64,000 nucleotides of DNA from Rhodococcoides trifolii (GTDB lineage Bacteria; Actinomycetota; Actinomycetes; Mycobacteriales; Mycobacteriaceae). Where the stretch lies: NCBI RefSeq assembly GCF_014635345.1, contig NZ_BMCU01000005.1:124001-188000 (forward strand). Direction: 5' to 3'. The translations under genes and the position numbers were made by a program. Below the pieces are notes generated by a model. That model searched no databases, had not been told where the DNA came from, and saw nothing but the letters and a program-made list of their open reading frames with translations. This document shows, one piece after another, positions 25,473 to 34,458 of the stretch; position 1 is the stretch's first letter, and each line of letters begins with the position of its first letter.

Positions 25473-26149
25473 GCGACCCGCACGATCAGAGTTCCGAACC
25501 GGTTCTTCCGCCCGTTACCAGCGGTGATCAGGCTGTAGCCGATGCGGAAGAACGCGCGCGAGTGACCGCTGGGCGCAATTTGCCTGCGCTCGACGATCTT
25601 CCGGCGCCCGACGACACCGCAAATCTGCGGCAGGGCCCCGACCTGAATCACGACATGCTCGCTCTCATCCCCCTCGTCGGAGTATGGCGAGGCGACGGCG
25701 AGGGTCACGACCCCGAGACCGGCGACTATCCGTTCGGGCAACAGATCGTCGTCAAGCACGACGGTGGTCCGTATCTCAGCTGGGAAGCGCGGTCCTGGAA
25801 GCTCGACACCGGCGGCAGCTACCTCGCCCCGGATCTGCGCGAGAGCGGTTTCTGGAGGGTCAGCGGTTCCGGCGCTCCCGGAGACGAGAACGCCGAAGTC
25901 ATCGAACTTCTTCTCACCCACAGCTCCGGCTTGCTCGAGCTGTTCTACGGCCACGCTCTGAACCAGTCGTCGTGGGAACTCGTCACCGACGTCGTGGCGC
26001 GCAGCACGTCCGGCGCGTTGGTCGGCGGCGCAAAGCGGCTGTACGGAATCGTCGAGGGTGGTGACCTCGCGTACGTCGAGGAGCGCATCGGGGCGGACGG
26101 GTCACTCGAACCGCGTCTGTCGGCGAGGCTTCAGCGGTACGTGGGCTGA
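25469..26149 (+). CDS. Nitrobindin-like heme-binding beta-barrel protein
   Basis: A 226-residue protein. After an acidic, disordered N-terminus of about 60 residues comes a fatty-acid-binding-like beta-barrel with the family motif [22 protein letters not shown] (GxWxGxGxG). Nitrobindins bind heme b and isomerise peroxynitrite or sense NO; the mycobacterial equivalent by position is Rv0813c. The GTG start overlaps the upstream peptide's stop; starts further upstream would lie inside that peptide gene. The barrel closes with [12 protein letters not shown]. Confidence 0.87.
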   Translation: MSDPHDQSSEPVLPPVTSGDQAVADAEERARVTAGRNLPALDDLPAPDDTANLRQGPDLNHDMLALIPLVGVWRGDGEGHDPETGDYPFGQQIVVKHDGGPYLSWEARSWKLDTGGSYLAPDLRESGFWRVSGSGAPGDENAEVIELLLTHSSGLLELFYGHALNQSSWELVTDVVARSTSGALVGGAKRLYGIVEGGDLAYVEERIGADGSLEPRLSARLQRYVG

Positions 26150-26451
26150 CCACATTCGGAACAGGTCGTGTAACGCAACGACCCCCGAGCCCTACCGCTG
26201 TTCCACGTGCAATGCATTACACAAACAAATGCACTGCCGAAACAAGGGTCCCGGTCTGGACGGACCGGGGGCTCGGGGGTCGGGTAGCTGCCTGGAATTC
26301 GCTCGCCGCTCGCGCGGAAAACCAATCCGTCAGCGGTTGCGGCTAGCTGACAGCCACCTCACGCGTCCTAGAAGAATTCAACTTCAGACCACCTCCTCTC
26401 TCGTGTACATCCGAAGTTACGCGGACTTCCGAATCTCGGCAACGACTTTTT
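26150..26451. other. Structured non-coding interval between nitrobindin and pabC genes
   Basis: About 300 nt between convergent genes with no credible ORF. CGACCCCCGAGCCC (26179-26192) has a perfect inverted copy at 26269-26282, enclosing 76 nt. Inside lie CCCGGTC/GACCGGG (26250-26256/26263-26269) and TGCATT/AATGCA arms. A further short repeat GTCAGC/GCTGAC lies near 26330-26350. It could be a structured RNA, a bidirectional terminator complex or a small terminal-repeat element. No transposase remnant or clear target duplication is seen. Confidence 0.5.
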
Positions 26452-27300
26452 TCAGATGCTTTCCACGGCCAGATCGACCAGCGTTCGAATCTCGTCGTCA
26501 CCCGGCCGTTCCGCGCGGGCGAGCCCGTCCAACGAACGGACCCGCGCAGCGAGCGTCACCGACGACACGAGCCAAACACTGTCGGCCACAATGAGATCCG
26601 CGGGACGCAGCGGCGCGTACGCACACTCGTACCCGGAACCGGACGCCACCTCGAACAGGGCCGACACCGTGGTTCCTCGGAGCACCCCGTACTCCACCGG
26701 CGGCGTGAGCAACGACTGACCCGTGACCGCCACCACGGTGGACCTCGGCCCCTCCAGAACCATGCCCTCGCTGCTGACGAAGACGACGTCGTCGGCCCCC
26801 AGGCCGGCCGCATAGCGCAGGGCCGCCATGTTGATCGCGTAGGACAACGTCTTGGCGCCGAGGAGCTGCCACGGCGACGATGCGGCTTCGATCGAGAGCC
26901 CGCGCGGAAGCGTCACGACGGACACCCCGTCGCGGCGGGCGGAGCGGACGCGGTCGGCGAGCGGGCCCACCGTGACGTACCCGGTCGGTGGACCACCGCT
27001 CTCGCGGCCCCGACCGATCGACATGCGCATGACACCCTCGTCGTCGGAATCCCACGCCTTCACCGCTGCCGCGACAGCCGTCCGCCACCGCGGTAGGTCG
27101 GGCGCCGGCAGATCCATGGCCTCGGCCGACGTCGTCAAGCGCGCGAGGTGCAGATCGAGCGTGCACACCCGCCGCCCACGCACCAGCAACGTCTCGAAGA
27201 TGCCGTCCCCGCGGACCGCGGCGAGATCGTCCGCGAAGAGCAGTGGCGCGTCCGGATCCAGGACCGCGCCGTCCAACCCGACCAGTACACGCGACGACAT
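26452..27300 (-). CDS. pabC: Aminodeoxychorismate lyase / class IV aminotransferase
   Basis: A 282-residue PLP enzyme of fold type IV. Motifs are the N-terminal LVGLDGAVLDPDAPLLFADDLAAVRGDGIFETLLV, the PLP-binding Lys in LLGAKTLSYAINMAALRYA, and VSSEGMVLEGPRSTVVAV before the phosphate-binding loop. PabC releases 4-aminobenzoate for folate; branched-chain or D-amino-acid aminotransferase activity cannot be excluded. The ATG at 27300 (MSSRVLVGLDG) fits the family. It is divergent from ygfZ (38 nt between starts) and equivalent to Rv0812. Confidence 0.87.
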   Translation of the reverse strand: MSSRVLVGLDGAVLDPDAPLLFADDLAAVRGDGIFETLLVRGRRVCTLDLHLARLTTSAEAMDLPAPDLPRWRTAVAAAVKAWDSDDEGVMRMSIGRGRESGGPPTGYVTVGPLADRVRSARRDGVSVVTLPRGLSIEAASSPWQLLGAKTLSYAINMAALRYAAGLGADDVVFVSSEGMVLEGPRSTVVAVTGQSLLTPPVEYGVLRGTTVSALFEVASGSGYECAYAPLRPADLIVADSVWLVSSVTLAARVRSLDGLARAERPGDDEIRTLVDLAVESI

Positions 27301-27326
27301 GCGACGAGGGTAGTGCCGAAAGCTTC

Positions 27327-27332
27327 TAGACT
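27327..27332 (+). promoter_or_regulatory. -10 box TAGACT of ygfZ
   Basis: TAGACT ends 6 nt before the ygfZ GTG. With a 38-nt divergent spacer to pabC there is no space for a conventional leader. Confidence 0.5.
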
Positions 27333-27338
27333 GTCGGT

Positions 27339-28460
27339 GTGTCACATACTTCGACGGTCGGGCTCAGTCCTCTACTCCGGCTCCCGGGTGCGGTGCCGTC
27401 TCCGGAGGGCGGTCCGGACGAAGGAACGGCGTGGCATTACGGCGATCCGCTGCGTGAGCAACGGTCCGCCGTCACCACCTCGGCGGTCGTGGACCGATCC
27501 ACTCGCGCCGTGATCGCGATCGGCGGAGACGATCGGCTCACGTGGCTGCACACCATTTCGAGCCAGGATCTGCTCGCGCTCGCCGACGGCCAGTCCGCAG
27601 AGAACTTGAGCCTGGACGTCAACGGCCGCGTCGAACACCACTTCGTACAGACCGACATCGACGCAACCACCTGGATCGACACCGACCCCGCACACGGTCC
27701 CGCTCTGCTGACGTTCCTGACCAAGATGGTCTTCTGGGCCAAGGCCGAGCCTCGCGACGGCAGTGAGTTGGCTGTCCTCTCACTCCTCGGCCCCGAGTCG
27801 GCGACGGTTCTGGCGTCCCTGGGCATTTCCGCCCCGGCGCTCCCCTACGCGGCCGAGGCCGTGGACGGCGGCTTCGTTCGTCGGATGCCTTGGCCGACGC
27901 GCACCGACTCGTTCGACCTTCTGATCCCGCGAAGCGAGCTGACGAGCTGGTGGACTCGGCTGGTCGATGCGGGTGCCGCACCGGCCGGCAGCTGGGCGTA
28001 CGAGGCCCTCCGAGTGGAGTCGGTGCGGCCGCGCATCGATCTCGACACCGACGAGCGGACCATTCCTCACGAGGTCGGGTGGATCGGCGGGGTCACCGAG
28101 TTCGGTGCCGTCCACCTCGACAAGGGCTGCTACCGCGGCCAGGAAACCGTTGCGCGCGTGCACAATCTGGGCAAGCCGCCGCGCCGACTCGTCATGCTTC
28201 ATCTCGACGGGTCCGCCGACGGACGACCCGAGCCCGGAGACAGCATCTCCGCGGAGGGGCGCGCCGTCGGACGCATCGGTACCGTCGTCGATCATTTCGA
28301 ACTGGGGCCGATTGCTCTCGCCCTGATCAAGCGCACCGTTCCCGTCGACACTCCGCTCGAAGCCGGACCGTGCGCCGCGTCGATCGATCCCGATTCGGTG
28401 CGGGAGGAGACGGCGGTGCAGGCGGGCCGGGCGGCCGTCGACCGGCTCAGAGGTCGCTGA
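27339..28460 (+). CDS. ygfZ: Folate-binding protein YgfZ
   Basis: A 373-residue GcvT-like protein that binds tetrahydrofolate and assists repair or assembly of iron-sulfur proteins. The diagnostic motif K-G-C-Y-x-G-Q-E is present in DKGCYRGQETVARVHNLGK, preceded by the GcvT-like ALRVESVRPRIDLDTDERTIPHE. The GTG start at 27339 follows a -10 box by 6 nt, consistent with leaderless translation. It is followed 2 nt later by the MOSC gene and corresponds to Rv0811c. Confidence 0.92.
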   Translation: MSHTSTVGLSPLLRLPGAVPSPEGGPDEGTAWHYGDPLREQRSAVTTSAVVDRSTRAVIAIGGDDRLTWLHTISSQDLLALADGQSAENLSLDVNGRVEHHFVQTDIDATTWIDTDPAHGPALLTFLTKMVFWAKAEPRDGSELAVLSLLGPESATVLASLGISAPALPYAAEAVDGGFVRRMPWPTRTDSFDLLIPRSELTSWWTRLVDAGAAPAGSWAYEALRVESVRPRIDLDTDERTIPHEVGWIGGVTEFGAVHLDKGCYRGQETVARVHNLGKPPRRLVMLHLDGSADGRPEPGDSISAEGRAVGRIGTVVDHFELGPIALALIKRTVPVDTPLEAGPCAASIDPDSVREETAVQAGRAAVDRLRGR

Positions 28461-28462
28461 CG

Positions 28463-29101
28463 GTGGGGGGCGTACTACAGGCCGTGTGCGTGGTCGGTGA
28501 GATCCGGCCACTGAGCCGCAAGGGCGTCGTCGACTCGGCCATCGACAAGCGGCCGGTCGACGGGCCGGTCCGGATCGGTGAGCTCGGTGTCGAAGGAGAC
28601 CGCAGCTGCGACACTAAGTTTCACGGCGGTCACGATCAAGCGGTGTACGCCTATTCCGCGGAGGAAGCGGAGCGGTGGGCGCGCGAACTGGGCCGTGACC
28701 TCGCCCCCGGATGGTTCGGTGAGAACTTCCGGGTCGAGGGGATGGCGGTCACGGACGCCGTCGTCGGCTCGAAGTGGATCGTCGGGACGGCGGAACTCGA
28801 GGTGACGATCGCGCGTACGCCGTGCGGCACCTTCGCACGGTGGTGCGAGGAACCGCACTGGGTCAAACGGTTCACCGAGAGAAGTGACTGCGGAGCGTAT
28901 CTCCGTGTGCTGCAGCCGGGTTCGGTTCGTGCGGGTGACACCGTCACGGTCACGAACGTCCCCGCCCACGGCGTCACCGTTCGTGACCTGTTCGTCGGCA
29001 CGGACGCCGACAAGATGCGCCGGGTGATGGACGAGAAGAACCTCGCGCCGAAGGTCTACCGCGATGCCGCCAAAGCCCTGAAGAAAGCAACCAGGTCGTG
29101 A
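28463..29101 (+). CDS. MOSC domain protein (YiiM-like)
   Basis: A 212-residue MOSC-domain protein. The fold shows GVEGDRSCDTKFHGGHDQAVYAYSAEEAERW and the conserved sulfur-carrying Cys region ARTPCGTFARW. MOSC proteins carry sulfur or molybdenum-cofactor-related groups; YiiM-type members reduce N-hydroxylated compounds. The GTG at 28463 lies 2 nt after the ygfZ stop, and the gene end overlaps the asparaginase start by 4 nt, so all three form an operon. The substrate is unknown. The GC-rich frame stays open far upstream inside ygfZ, but that part is not coding. Confidence 0.85.
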   Translation: MGGVLQAVCVVGEIRPLSRKGVVDSAIDKRPVDGPVRIGELGVEGDRSCDTKFHGGHDQAVYAYSAEEAERWARELGRDLAPGWFGENFRVEGMAVTDAVVGSKWIVGTAELEVTIARTPCGTFARWCEEPHWVKRFTERSDCGAYLRVLQPGSVRAGDTVTVTNVPAHGVTVRDLFVGTDADKMRRVMDEKNLAPKVYRDAAKALKKATRS

Positions 29102-30060
29102 GCGAAGCCCTCGTCGAGGTCGTCCGGTCCGGATTCCGCGAGTGCACGCACCGTGGATCCGCCGTGATCGTCGACGCGGACGGCTCGTCGATGTCCGAGA
29201 TCAGTGACACCGAGAGCCCGATCTTTCCCCGCTCGTCGAACAAGCCATTGCAGGCCGTTGCGATGCTGCGCGCGGGCTTCGTTCCGCTCACGTCGAGCGA
29301 ACTGGCGATCTCCGCCGCGTCCCACGAGGGTCAGCGCGAACACGTGCGCTTGGTGCAGTCGCTGCTGGATCGCTTCGGACTCACCGCCGCGCACCTTCGG
29401 TGTCCAGCGGCGCTGCCGTCGAACGATCGGGCGCGGGCCGACGCAATGGCGGCGGGCATCGAACCGACGCCGCTGTTCATGAACTGCTCGGGAAAGCATT
29501 CGGCGATGCTGGCGACCTGTGTGGTCAACGAATGGCCGCTCGCGGACTATCTGGACCCCACCCACCCGTTGCAGGTCGCGATCGGGGCGTCCATTGCCGA
29601 CCTGACCTCCGAACGCACCGCCGCGCTCGGTGTGGACGGGTGCGGACTGCCCATCGTTCCGGTGTCGCTGGCCGACCTTGCGCGTTCGTTCGGTCGACTC
29701 GTGACGTCCGCACCCGGCACCCCTGAGCGCGCCGTCGCCGACGCGGTACGAGAACACCCGTTCCTGATCTCCGGAACCGGCAAGGAGGACGAGATTCTCA
29801 TGACCGCCGTTCCGGGGCTGTTGTGCAAGTCGGGTGCGGACGGCGTGTTCGCGGCAGCGTTGCCCGACGGAACGGCGTTCGCGTTCAAGATCGACGACGG
29901 CCACGACCGGGCGCGTTTGCCCTTGGCCGCCGCGGCGCTTCGTCGGTGCGGAGCCCCGTGGTCCGACGAACTCGAGGCGTTGGCGGAACGACCGGTCATG
30001 GGGGGCGCCGATCGCGTCGGCACCGTACGAGCCATGGTCGAATTCACGCCTCTGACCTGA
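29098..30060 (+). CDS. Asparaginase (L-asparaginase II family)
   Basis: A 320-residue protein of the PF06089 asparaginase family, which is unrelated to the classical AnsA/AnsB fold. It is recognised by an HRGSAVIVDADGS start, the nucleophile region FPRSSNKPLQAVAMLRAGF, SHEGQREHVRLV, NCSGKHSAMLATC and DGCGLPIVPVSLADLA. It hydrolyses L-asparagine to aspartate and ammonia. The GTG start overlaps the MOSC stop (GTGA). It is probably cytoplasmic, with no signal peptide. Confidence 0.9.
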   Translation: MSEALVEVVRSGFRECTHRGSAVIVDADGSSMSEISDTESPIFPRSSNKPLQAVAMLRAGFVPLTSSELAISAASHEGQREHVRLVQSLLDRFGLTAAHLRCPAALPSNDRARADAMAAGIEPTPLFMNCSGKHSAMLATCVVNEWPLADYLDPTHPLQVAIGASIADLTSERTAALGVDGCGLPIVPVSLADLARSFGRLVTSAPGTPERAVADAVREHPFLISGTGKEDEILMTAVPGLLCKSGADGVFAAALPDGTAFAFKIDDGHDRARLPLAAAALRRCGAPWSDELEALAERPVMGGADRVGTVRAMVEFTPLT

Positions 30061-30196
30061 CCGAGCGGTCTGATTCGGGTGGCGAACACGTGATGCTCGC
30101 CTCATCCGGAGGCGCCATCGAAGCGATTCGGTACGACTCGCCGTAGGCGCGCGCGACCCCGGCGATTCCCTGGGAGCGCGTAGCCGTTTCGCACGC

Positions 30197-30202
30197 TAGA
30201 GT
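30197..30202 (+). promoter_or_regulatory. -10 box TAGAGT of the DUF3073 gene
   Basis: TAGAGT at the end of the asparaginase-DUF3073 spacer would start a transcript near 30209 with a leader of about 73 nt that includes GGGGGTTAGCC just before the ATG. Confidence 0.4.
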
Positions 30203-30281
30203 GTCCTTCAGGAAGACTAAACAAACTGACGGGGCCGCCAAAAAATCCCAGGCCGCCCCGCAACTCGCGAGGGGGTTAGCC

Positions 30282-30470
30282 ATGGGCCGTGGCCGGGCTA
30301 AGGCAAAACAGACCAAAGTTGCGCGTGAGCTCAAGTACAGCTCACCGTCCACGGACTTCGAGAGCCTCCAGAAGGAGCTCACAGGTTCGCCCGACTCGCA
30401 TCGAAGCGGAGGCGTCGTCGAACGGGAGCCGTCCCGTTACGACGACGAATACGAAGACTGGCGACGCTGA
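30282..30470 (+). CDS. DUF3073 small basic/acidic protein
   Basis: A 62-residue protein: basic N-terminus MGRGRAKAKQTKVARELKYSSP, middle DFESLQKEL, and acidic C-terminus YDDEYEDWRR. This is the DUF3073 family, conserved across actinobacteria beside purM (Rv0810c). The N-terminus suggests RNA or ribosome contact, but the function is unknown. The ATG at 30282 is the family start; the longer frame from 30201 is an artefact. It converges on purM. Confidence 0.9.
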   Translation: MGRGRAKAKQTKVARELKYSSPSTDFESLQKELTGSPDSHRSGGVVEREPSRYDDEYEDWRR

Positions 30471-30515
30471 CGATCTTCGCGTCACCCGCACTTCTCTGAA
30501 GACATCTCACCGTTG

Positions 30516-30549
30516 ACTGCGGGGACATCCGATCGGATGTCCCCGCAGT
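30516..30549. terminator. Perfect 34-nt palindrome between DUF3073 and purM
   Basis: 30516-30549 is a perfect palindrome centred on CGATCG; its half-site is ACTGCGGGGACATCCGA. As RNA it forms a 15-bp hairpin with a tight loop in either direction. It probably terminates both convergent genes. Confidence 0.75.
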
Positions 30550-30558
30550 TCGCGTCTG

Positions 30559-31656
30559 CTAGAAACGCGGGTGGGTACCCACCAGCACGGCGCGTTCGTC
30601 GGTCGCCTTGTCGGCACTCTTGCGCACCGTCCCCAAGGTCCAGCAATCGATGTGGCGTGCCGTCAGCACGGCGAGCGCCCTGTCCACATCCTCGGGCGCC
30701 ACTATGGCGACCATGCCGACGCCCATGTTGAAGGTGCGTTCCATCTCCGAACGCTCGACCCGGCCGCGCTGAGCGATCAGAGCGAACACCGGTGCCGGAC
30801 TCCAGGTACCGCGATCGAGTTCGGCCACCAGACCTGCGGGCATGACACGCGCCAGGTTGTTTGCGAGCCCGCCGCCGGTCACGTGGCAGAACGTACGCAC
30901 GTCGGTTTCGGCGGCGAGCGCGAGGCAATCCTTGGCGTAGATGCGGGTGGGCTCGAGCAGCTCCTCGCCGAGGGAACGTCCGAACTCCTCGATATGGCCC
31001 GTGAGCGACATGCGGTCGATCTCCAGCAACACCTTGCGAGCGAGCGAGTACCCGTTCGAGTGCAGTCCCGACGACCCCATGCCGATGACCACGTCACCGG
31101 GTCGGACACGATCGGGCCCCAGGACGGCGTCGGCTTCCACCACACCGATTCCGGTGGCGGACAGGTCGTAGTCACCGTCGGCCATGATGCCGGGGTGCTC
31201 GGCGGTTTCCCCGCCGAGCAGCGCACAACCGGCCTGGATGCACCCTTCGGCGATGCCCTTGACGATTTCGGCCACGCGTTCGGGCACTACCCGGCCGACG
31301 GCGATGTAGTCCTGCAGGAACAACGGTTCCGCTCCACACACGACGAGATCGTCGACCACCATGGCGACGAGGTCGAGGCCCACCGTGTCGTGCTTGTCCA
31401 GGGCTTGCGCGACCGCGAGCTTGGTGCCGACGCCGTCGGTCGAGGCGGCAAGCAGTGGTTCGCGGTAGCTGCTCTTGAGAGCGAAGAGGCCGGCGAACCC
31501 GCCGAGTCCTCCCATGACCTCCGGTCGGCTGGCCTTCTTGGCCAGTGGCGCGAACAGTTCGACGGCGCGGTCTCCCGCTTCGATGTCGACCCCGGCCGCG
31601 GCGTACGAGGAACCCCTCGCCGGTCGGTCGTCGGTGCGGTCGGTGTCGTCGGTCAT
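30559..31656 (-). CDS. purM: Phosphoribosylformylglycinamidine cyclo-ligase
   Basis: A 365-residue ATP-dependent enzyme that closes the imidazole ring to make AIR in purine synthesis. Motifs include SYAAAGVDIEAGDRAVE, the substrate loop GGLGGFAGLF, STDGVGTKL, GMGSSGLHSNGYSLAR and HVTGGGLANNLARV. Start and length are standard. In M. tuberculosis purM directly adjoins purF; here a peptide-transport cassette separates them. Confidence 0.96.
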   Translation of the reverse strand: MTDDTDRTDDRPARGSSYAAAGVDIEAGDRAVELFAPLAKKASRPEVMGGLGGFAGLFALKSSYREPLLAASTDGVGTKLAVAQALDKHDTVGLDLVAMVVDDLVVCGAEPLFLQDYIAVGRVVPERVAEIVKGIAEGCIQAGCALLGGETAEHPGIMADGDYDLSATGIGVVEADAVLGPDRVRPGDVVIGMGSSGLHSNGYSLARKVLLEIDRMSLTGHIEEFGRSLGEELLEPTRIYAKDCLALAAETDVRTFCHVTGGGLANNLARVMPAGLVAELDRGTWSPAPVFALIAQRGRVERSEMERTFNMGVGMVAIVAPEDVDRALAVLTARHIDCWTLGTVRKSADKATDERAVLVGTHPRF

Positions 31657-31788
31657 GTGTCAGCGGCTCCAGCCTGTGCTGTGGGTCTCGTCGGTCTTCG
31701 TAGATCGTCGGTTCGGGCCGTCCTGATGGCTCGAGACGCGTCCTTACGGTACCGGCCGGTCAGGCCACACGTTCAGGCGCTTCGCGCA

Positions 31789-31830
31789 CGGGTGTGAAAA
31801 AGAGTGCTGGGATACTCCTTTTCGCACCCG
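31789..31830 (-). terminator. Hairpin after the dpp-type operon
   Basis: CGGGTGTG...AAAA.GAGT (31789-31805) pairs with ACTC.TTTT.CGCACCCG (31814-31830), with two single-base bulges. It starts 7 nt beyond the stop of the ATP-binding protein gene and is a probable terminator. Confidence 0.5.
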
Positions 31831-31836
31831 GGTGCG

Positions 31837-33486
31837 TCAGCGCACTTCCGGCTTGGGGATGGCCGCGATGAGGCGTTTCGTGTACTCCTGCTCGGGCTCG
31901 CGGAGAATCTTCCACGGCGTGCCGATCTCCACGACACCGCCGTCCTTCAGTACCGCGACGCGGTGCGCCAGACGGTCGACCACCGCCAGATCGTGGCTGA
32001 TGAACAGGCACGCGAAGTTCAGCTCGCGCTGCAGTTCCTCGAACAGGTCCAGCACCGCCGCCTGCACCGACACGTCCAACGCACTGGTCGGCTCGTCCGC
32101 CACCAGCAGGTCCGGTCGCAGCACCAGAGCCCGTGCCAGCGATGCCCGCTGACGCTGTCCGCCCGAGAGCTCGTGTGGGTAGCGCTTCTCGGTCCCCTTC
32201 GGCAGCTGCACCGAGTCGAGCCAGTCGGTGACGGTCTTCGCAATCTCCGCCTTGGATGCCGGGCCGGGAGTGGAGCCTGCGGAACGACCCAATGACTTCC
32301 GATGAACGATCATCGGCTCGGCGACGCACTGCCCCACGGTCAGACGCGGATTCAGCGACGTCGACGGATCCTGGAAAACGAAGCCGAACCTCTTGCGCAG
32401 CGATTTGAGCGCCTTGCCCTTCAGCGCACCGACGTCCTGACCGAGCACGTCGATGTGTCCGGACGTCGGCTTCTGCAGGGCCGCCACACACCGGCCGATC
32501 GTCGACTTGCCCGACCCGGATTCCCCCACGAGTCCGAGGGTCTCGCCGGCGAACAGATCGAAGGTGACGTCGTCGACGGCTCTGAACATCGGTTGACCGA
32601 CACCACCGGAGAACTCGACCACCAGATCTCGCACGCCGAGAACCGGTGCACCCGACCGGTCGATCTCTCGATCGGTCTGCTCGGGGTCGAGCGTCGGCAC
32701 CGCGGCCAGCAGCCGTTTGGTGTAGTCGGCCTTCGGCGCATTGAACAGATCGCTGACCGACGCTTCTTCGACCACTTCGCCGTCCTTCATGACGACGACC
32801 CGGTCGGCGATGTCGGCCACGACGCCCATGCTGTGCGTGATCAGGACGATCGCACAGCCCAGCCGATCTTTCAGATCACGGAGGAGGCGCAGGATTTCGG
32901 CCTGCACCGTGACGTCCAGCGCGGTCGTCGGCTCGTCCGCGATGATCACCTTGGCCTCGCACGAGATCGCAATGGCGATCATGACGCGCTGCTTCTGGCC
33001 GCCGGAGAGTTCGTGCGGGAAGTAACCGAATCGACGCTCCGGATCGGGTAGGCCGACCATCGTGAGCAGTTCCACTGCGCGCGCCTTCGCGGCCTTCTTG
33101 TCCATGCCCTTGCCGTCGGCACCGGGATGCGCGCGCAACGCTTCCACGATCTGGTAGCCCACGGTGTACAGCGGGTCCAGTGCGCTGCCCGGCTCCTGGA
33201 AGATCATGGCGATTGCGTCGCCGCGAAGCTTGGCCCATTGTTTGTCCGTCAGGTGCGTGACATCGGAGGATGCGAGCGTGACGAGCCCATCGACGTGTGC
33301 GGTGGTGGGCAGCAACCCGATGGCCGATCGCACGCTCACCGACTTGCCCGATCCCGACTCCCCCACCACGGCAAGTACTTCGCCGGGAAACACCTCGAAG
33401 GAGACACCCCGCACGGCGTTCACCGTGCCGCCGTCGGTGTCGAAGGTGACGTTCAGAGAATCGAGCGACAGGGCTGGAGTTGTCAT
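31837..33486 (-). CDS. Fused dipeptide/oligopeptide ABC transporter ATPase (DppD-DppF)
   Basis: A 549-residue protein with two complete ABC ATPase domains. Domain 1 (about residues 5-260) has [25 protein letters not shown] and [12 protein letters not shown]. Domain 2 (about 285-540) has [28 protein letters not shown] and [12 protein letters not shown]. Both carry the Opp/Dpp C-terminal tail. It energises import by the two permeases upstream. The ATG at 33486 overlaps the DppC stop (ATGA). Fusion of D and F subunits is common in actinobacteria. Confidence 0.93.
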   Translation of the reverse strand: MTTPALSLDSLNVTFDTDGGTVNAVRGVSFEVFPGEVLAVVGESGSGKSVSVRSAIGLLPTTAHVDGLVTLASSDVTHLTDKQWAKLRGDAIAMIFQEPGSALDPLYTVGYQIVEALRAHPGADGKGMDKKAAKARAVELLTMVGLPDPERRFGYFPHELSGGQKQRVMIAIAISCEAKVIIADEPTTALDVTVQAEILRLLRDLKDRLGCAIVLITHSMGVVADIADRVVVMKDGEVVEEASVSDLFNAPKADYTKRLLAAVPTLDPEQTDREIDRSGAPVLGVRDLVVEFSGGVGQPMFRAVDDVTFDLFAGETLGLVGESGSGKSTIGRCVAALQKPTSGHIDVLGQDVGALKGKALKSLRKRFGFVFQDPSTSLNPRLTVGQCVAEPMIVHRKSLGRSAGSTPGPASKAEIAKTVTDWLDSVQLPKGTEKRYPHELSGGQRQRASLARALVLRPDLLVADEPTSALDVSVQAAVLDLFEELQRELNFACLFISHDLAVVDRLAHRVAVLKDGGVVEIGTPWKILREPEQEYTKRLIAAIPKPEVR

Positions 33487-34442
33487 TTCTTCACCGTGAA
33501 CTTTCGACGTGTCCGCAGCACCGGATTGAGTGTCTCGCTGATGCTTTCGCCGACCATGGTCATGCCCAGCACGACGAGCACGATGCCCAGACCTGGGAAG
33601 ATCGACGTCCACCAGATGCCGTTCGAGATGTCGGGCAGCGCCTTGTTGAGGTCGTAACCCCACTCCGAAGCCGCTGTCGGCTCGATTCCGAAGCCGAGGA
33701 AGCCGAGTCCGGCGAGGGTCAGAATGGCCTCTGCACCGTTGAGGGTGATGATGACCGGCAGGGTCTGGGTGACGTTGGCGAGAATGTGGCGGAACAGAAT
33801 TCGCACCGTGCCGGCGCCTGTGACGCGGGCCGCGTCGACGTACGGCTCGGTCTTCACCGACACCGTCGCGTTGCGGACCACCCGGAAGTACTGCGGGACG
33901 AACACGGCGGTGATCGCTATGGCCGCGGACAGGATGCCGCCGAAGCTGCTGGACTGACCACCGGCCACGACGATCGAGACCACAACGGCCAGAAGCAGAC
34001 TCGGGAACGCGTACATCGCGTCCATGAACAACACCAGGACACGGTCGAGCCACCGACCGATGTATCCCGAGGCGAGGCCGAGCGGAACACCGATGGCGAT
34101 CGAGAGCACCAGCGACGTCACGATCACCAGCAACGCGGTCCGGGCGCCGTAGACGACGCGGGAGAACACGTCCTCACCGCGCACGGAGGTGCCGAAGATG
34201 TGATCGGCGCTCGGTGCAGCCTGTCTGGCGAAATCGACTCCGCCGGAACTGGTCTGCGCGAAATCGAAGGGCGCAATGAGCGGTGCGAACACCGCCGCGA
34301 TCACGAAGGCTGCCACCAGAAGCAGGCCGATGATGATGGTCCACTTCTGCAGACCGGCACTGGACTTGATCAGGGCGACACCGGGAATGCCCCGGCGGGG
34401 CTTCGGCGCTTCGAGCTCGCCGACGCTGACTTCGACGCTCAT
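33483..34442 (-). CDS. Dipeptide ABC transporter permease (DppC-like)
   Basis: A 319-residue permease with five or six membrane helices and the N-terminal DppC extension. It has the FGTSVRGEDVFSRVVYGARTALLV segment and the coupling loop DAARVTGAGTVRILFRHILANV. The ATG at 34442 (MSVEVSVGEL) follows GAGG and lies 16 nt downstream of DppB. It partners DppB; the peptide specificity is not visible. Confidence 0.92.
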   Translation of the reverse strand: MSVEVSVGELEAPKPRRGIPGVALIKSSAGLQKWTIIIGLLLVAAFVIAAVFAPLIAPFDFAQTSSGGVDFARQAAPSADHIFGTSVRGEDVFSRVVYGARTALLVIVTSLVLSIAIGVPLGLASGYIGRWLDRVLVLFMDAMYAFPSLLLAVVVSIVVAGGQSSSFGGILSAAIAITAVFVPQYFRVVRNATVSVKTEPYVDAARVTGAGTVRILFRHILANVTQTLPVIITLNGAEAILTLAGLGFLGFGIEPTAASEWGYDLNKALPDISNGIWWTSIFPGLGIVLVVLGMTMVGESISETLNPVLRTRRKFTVKK

Positions 34443-34458
34443 CGGAACCTCACTGTCA

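Noticed and set aside
26179-26282. Insertion-sequence remnant
   Set aside because: No transposase-like frame is present and no clear target-site duplication flanks the inverted repeat, so I report it only as structure.
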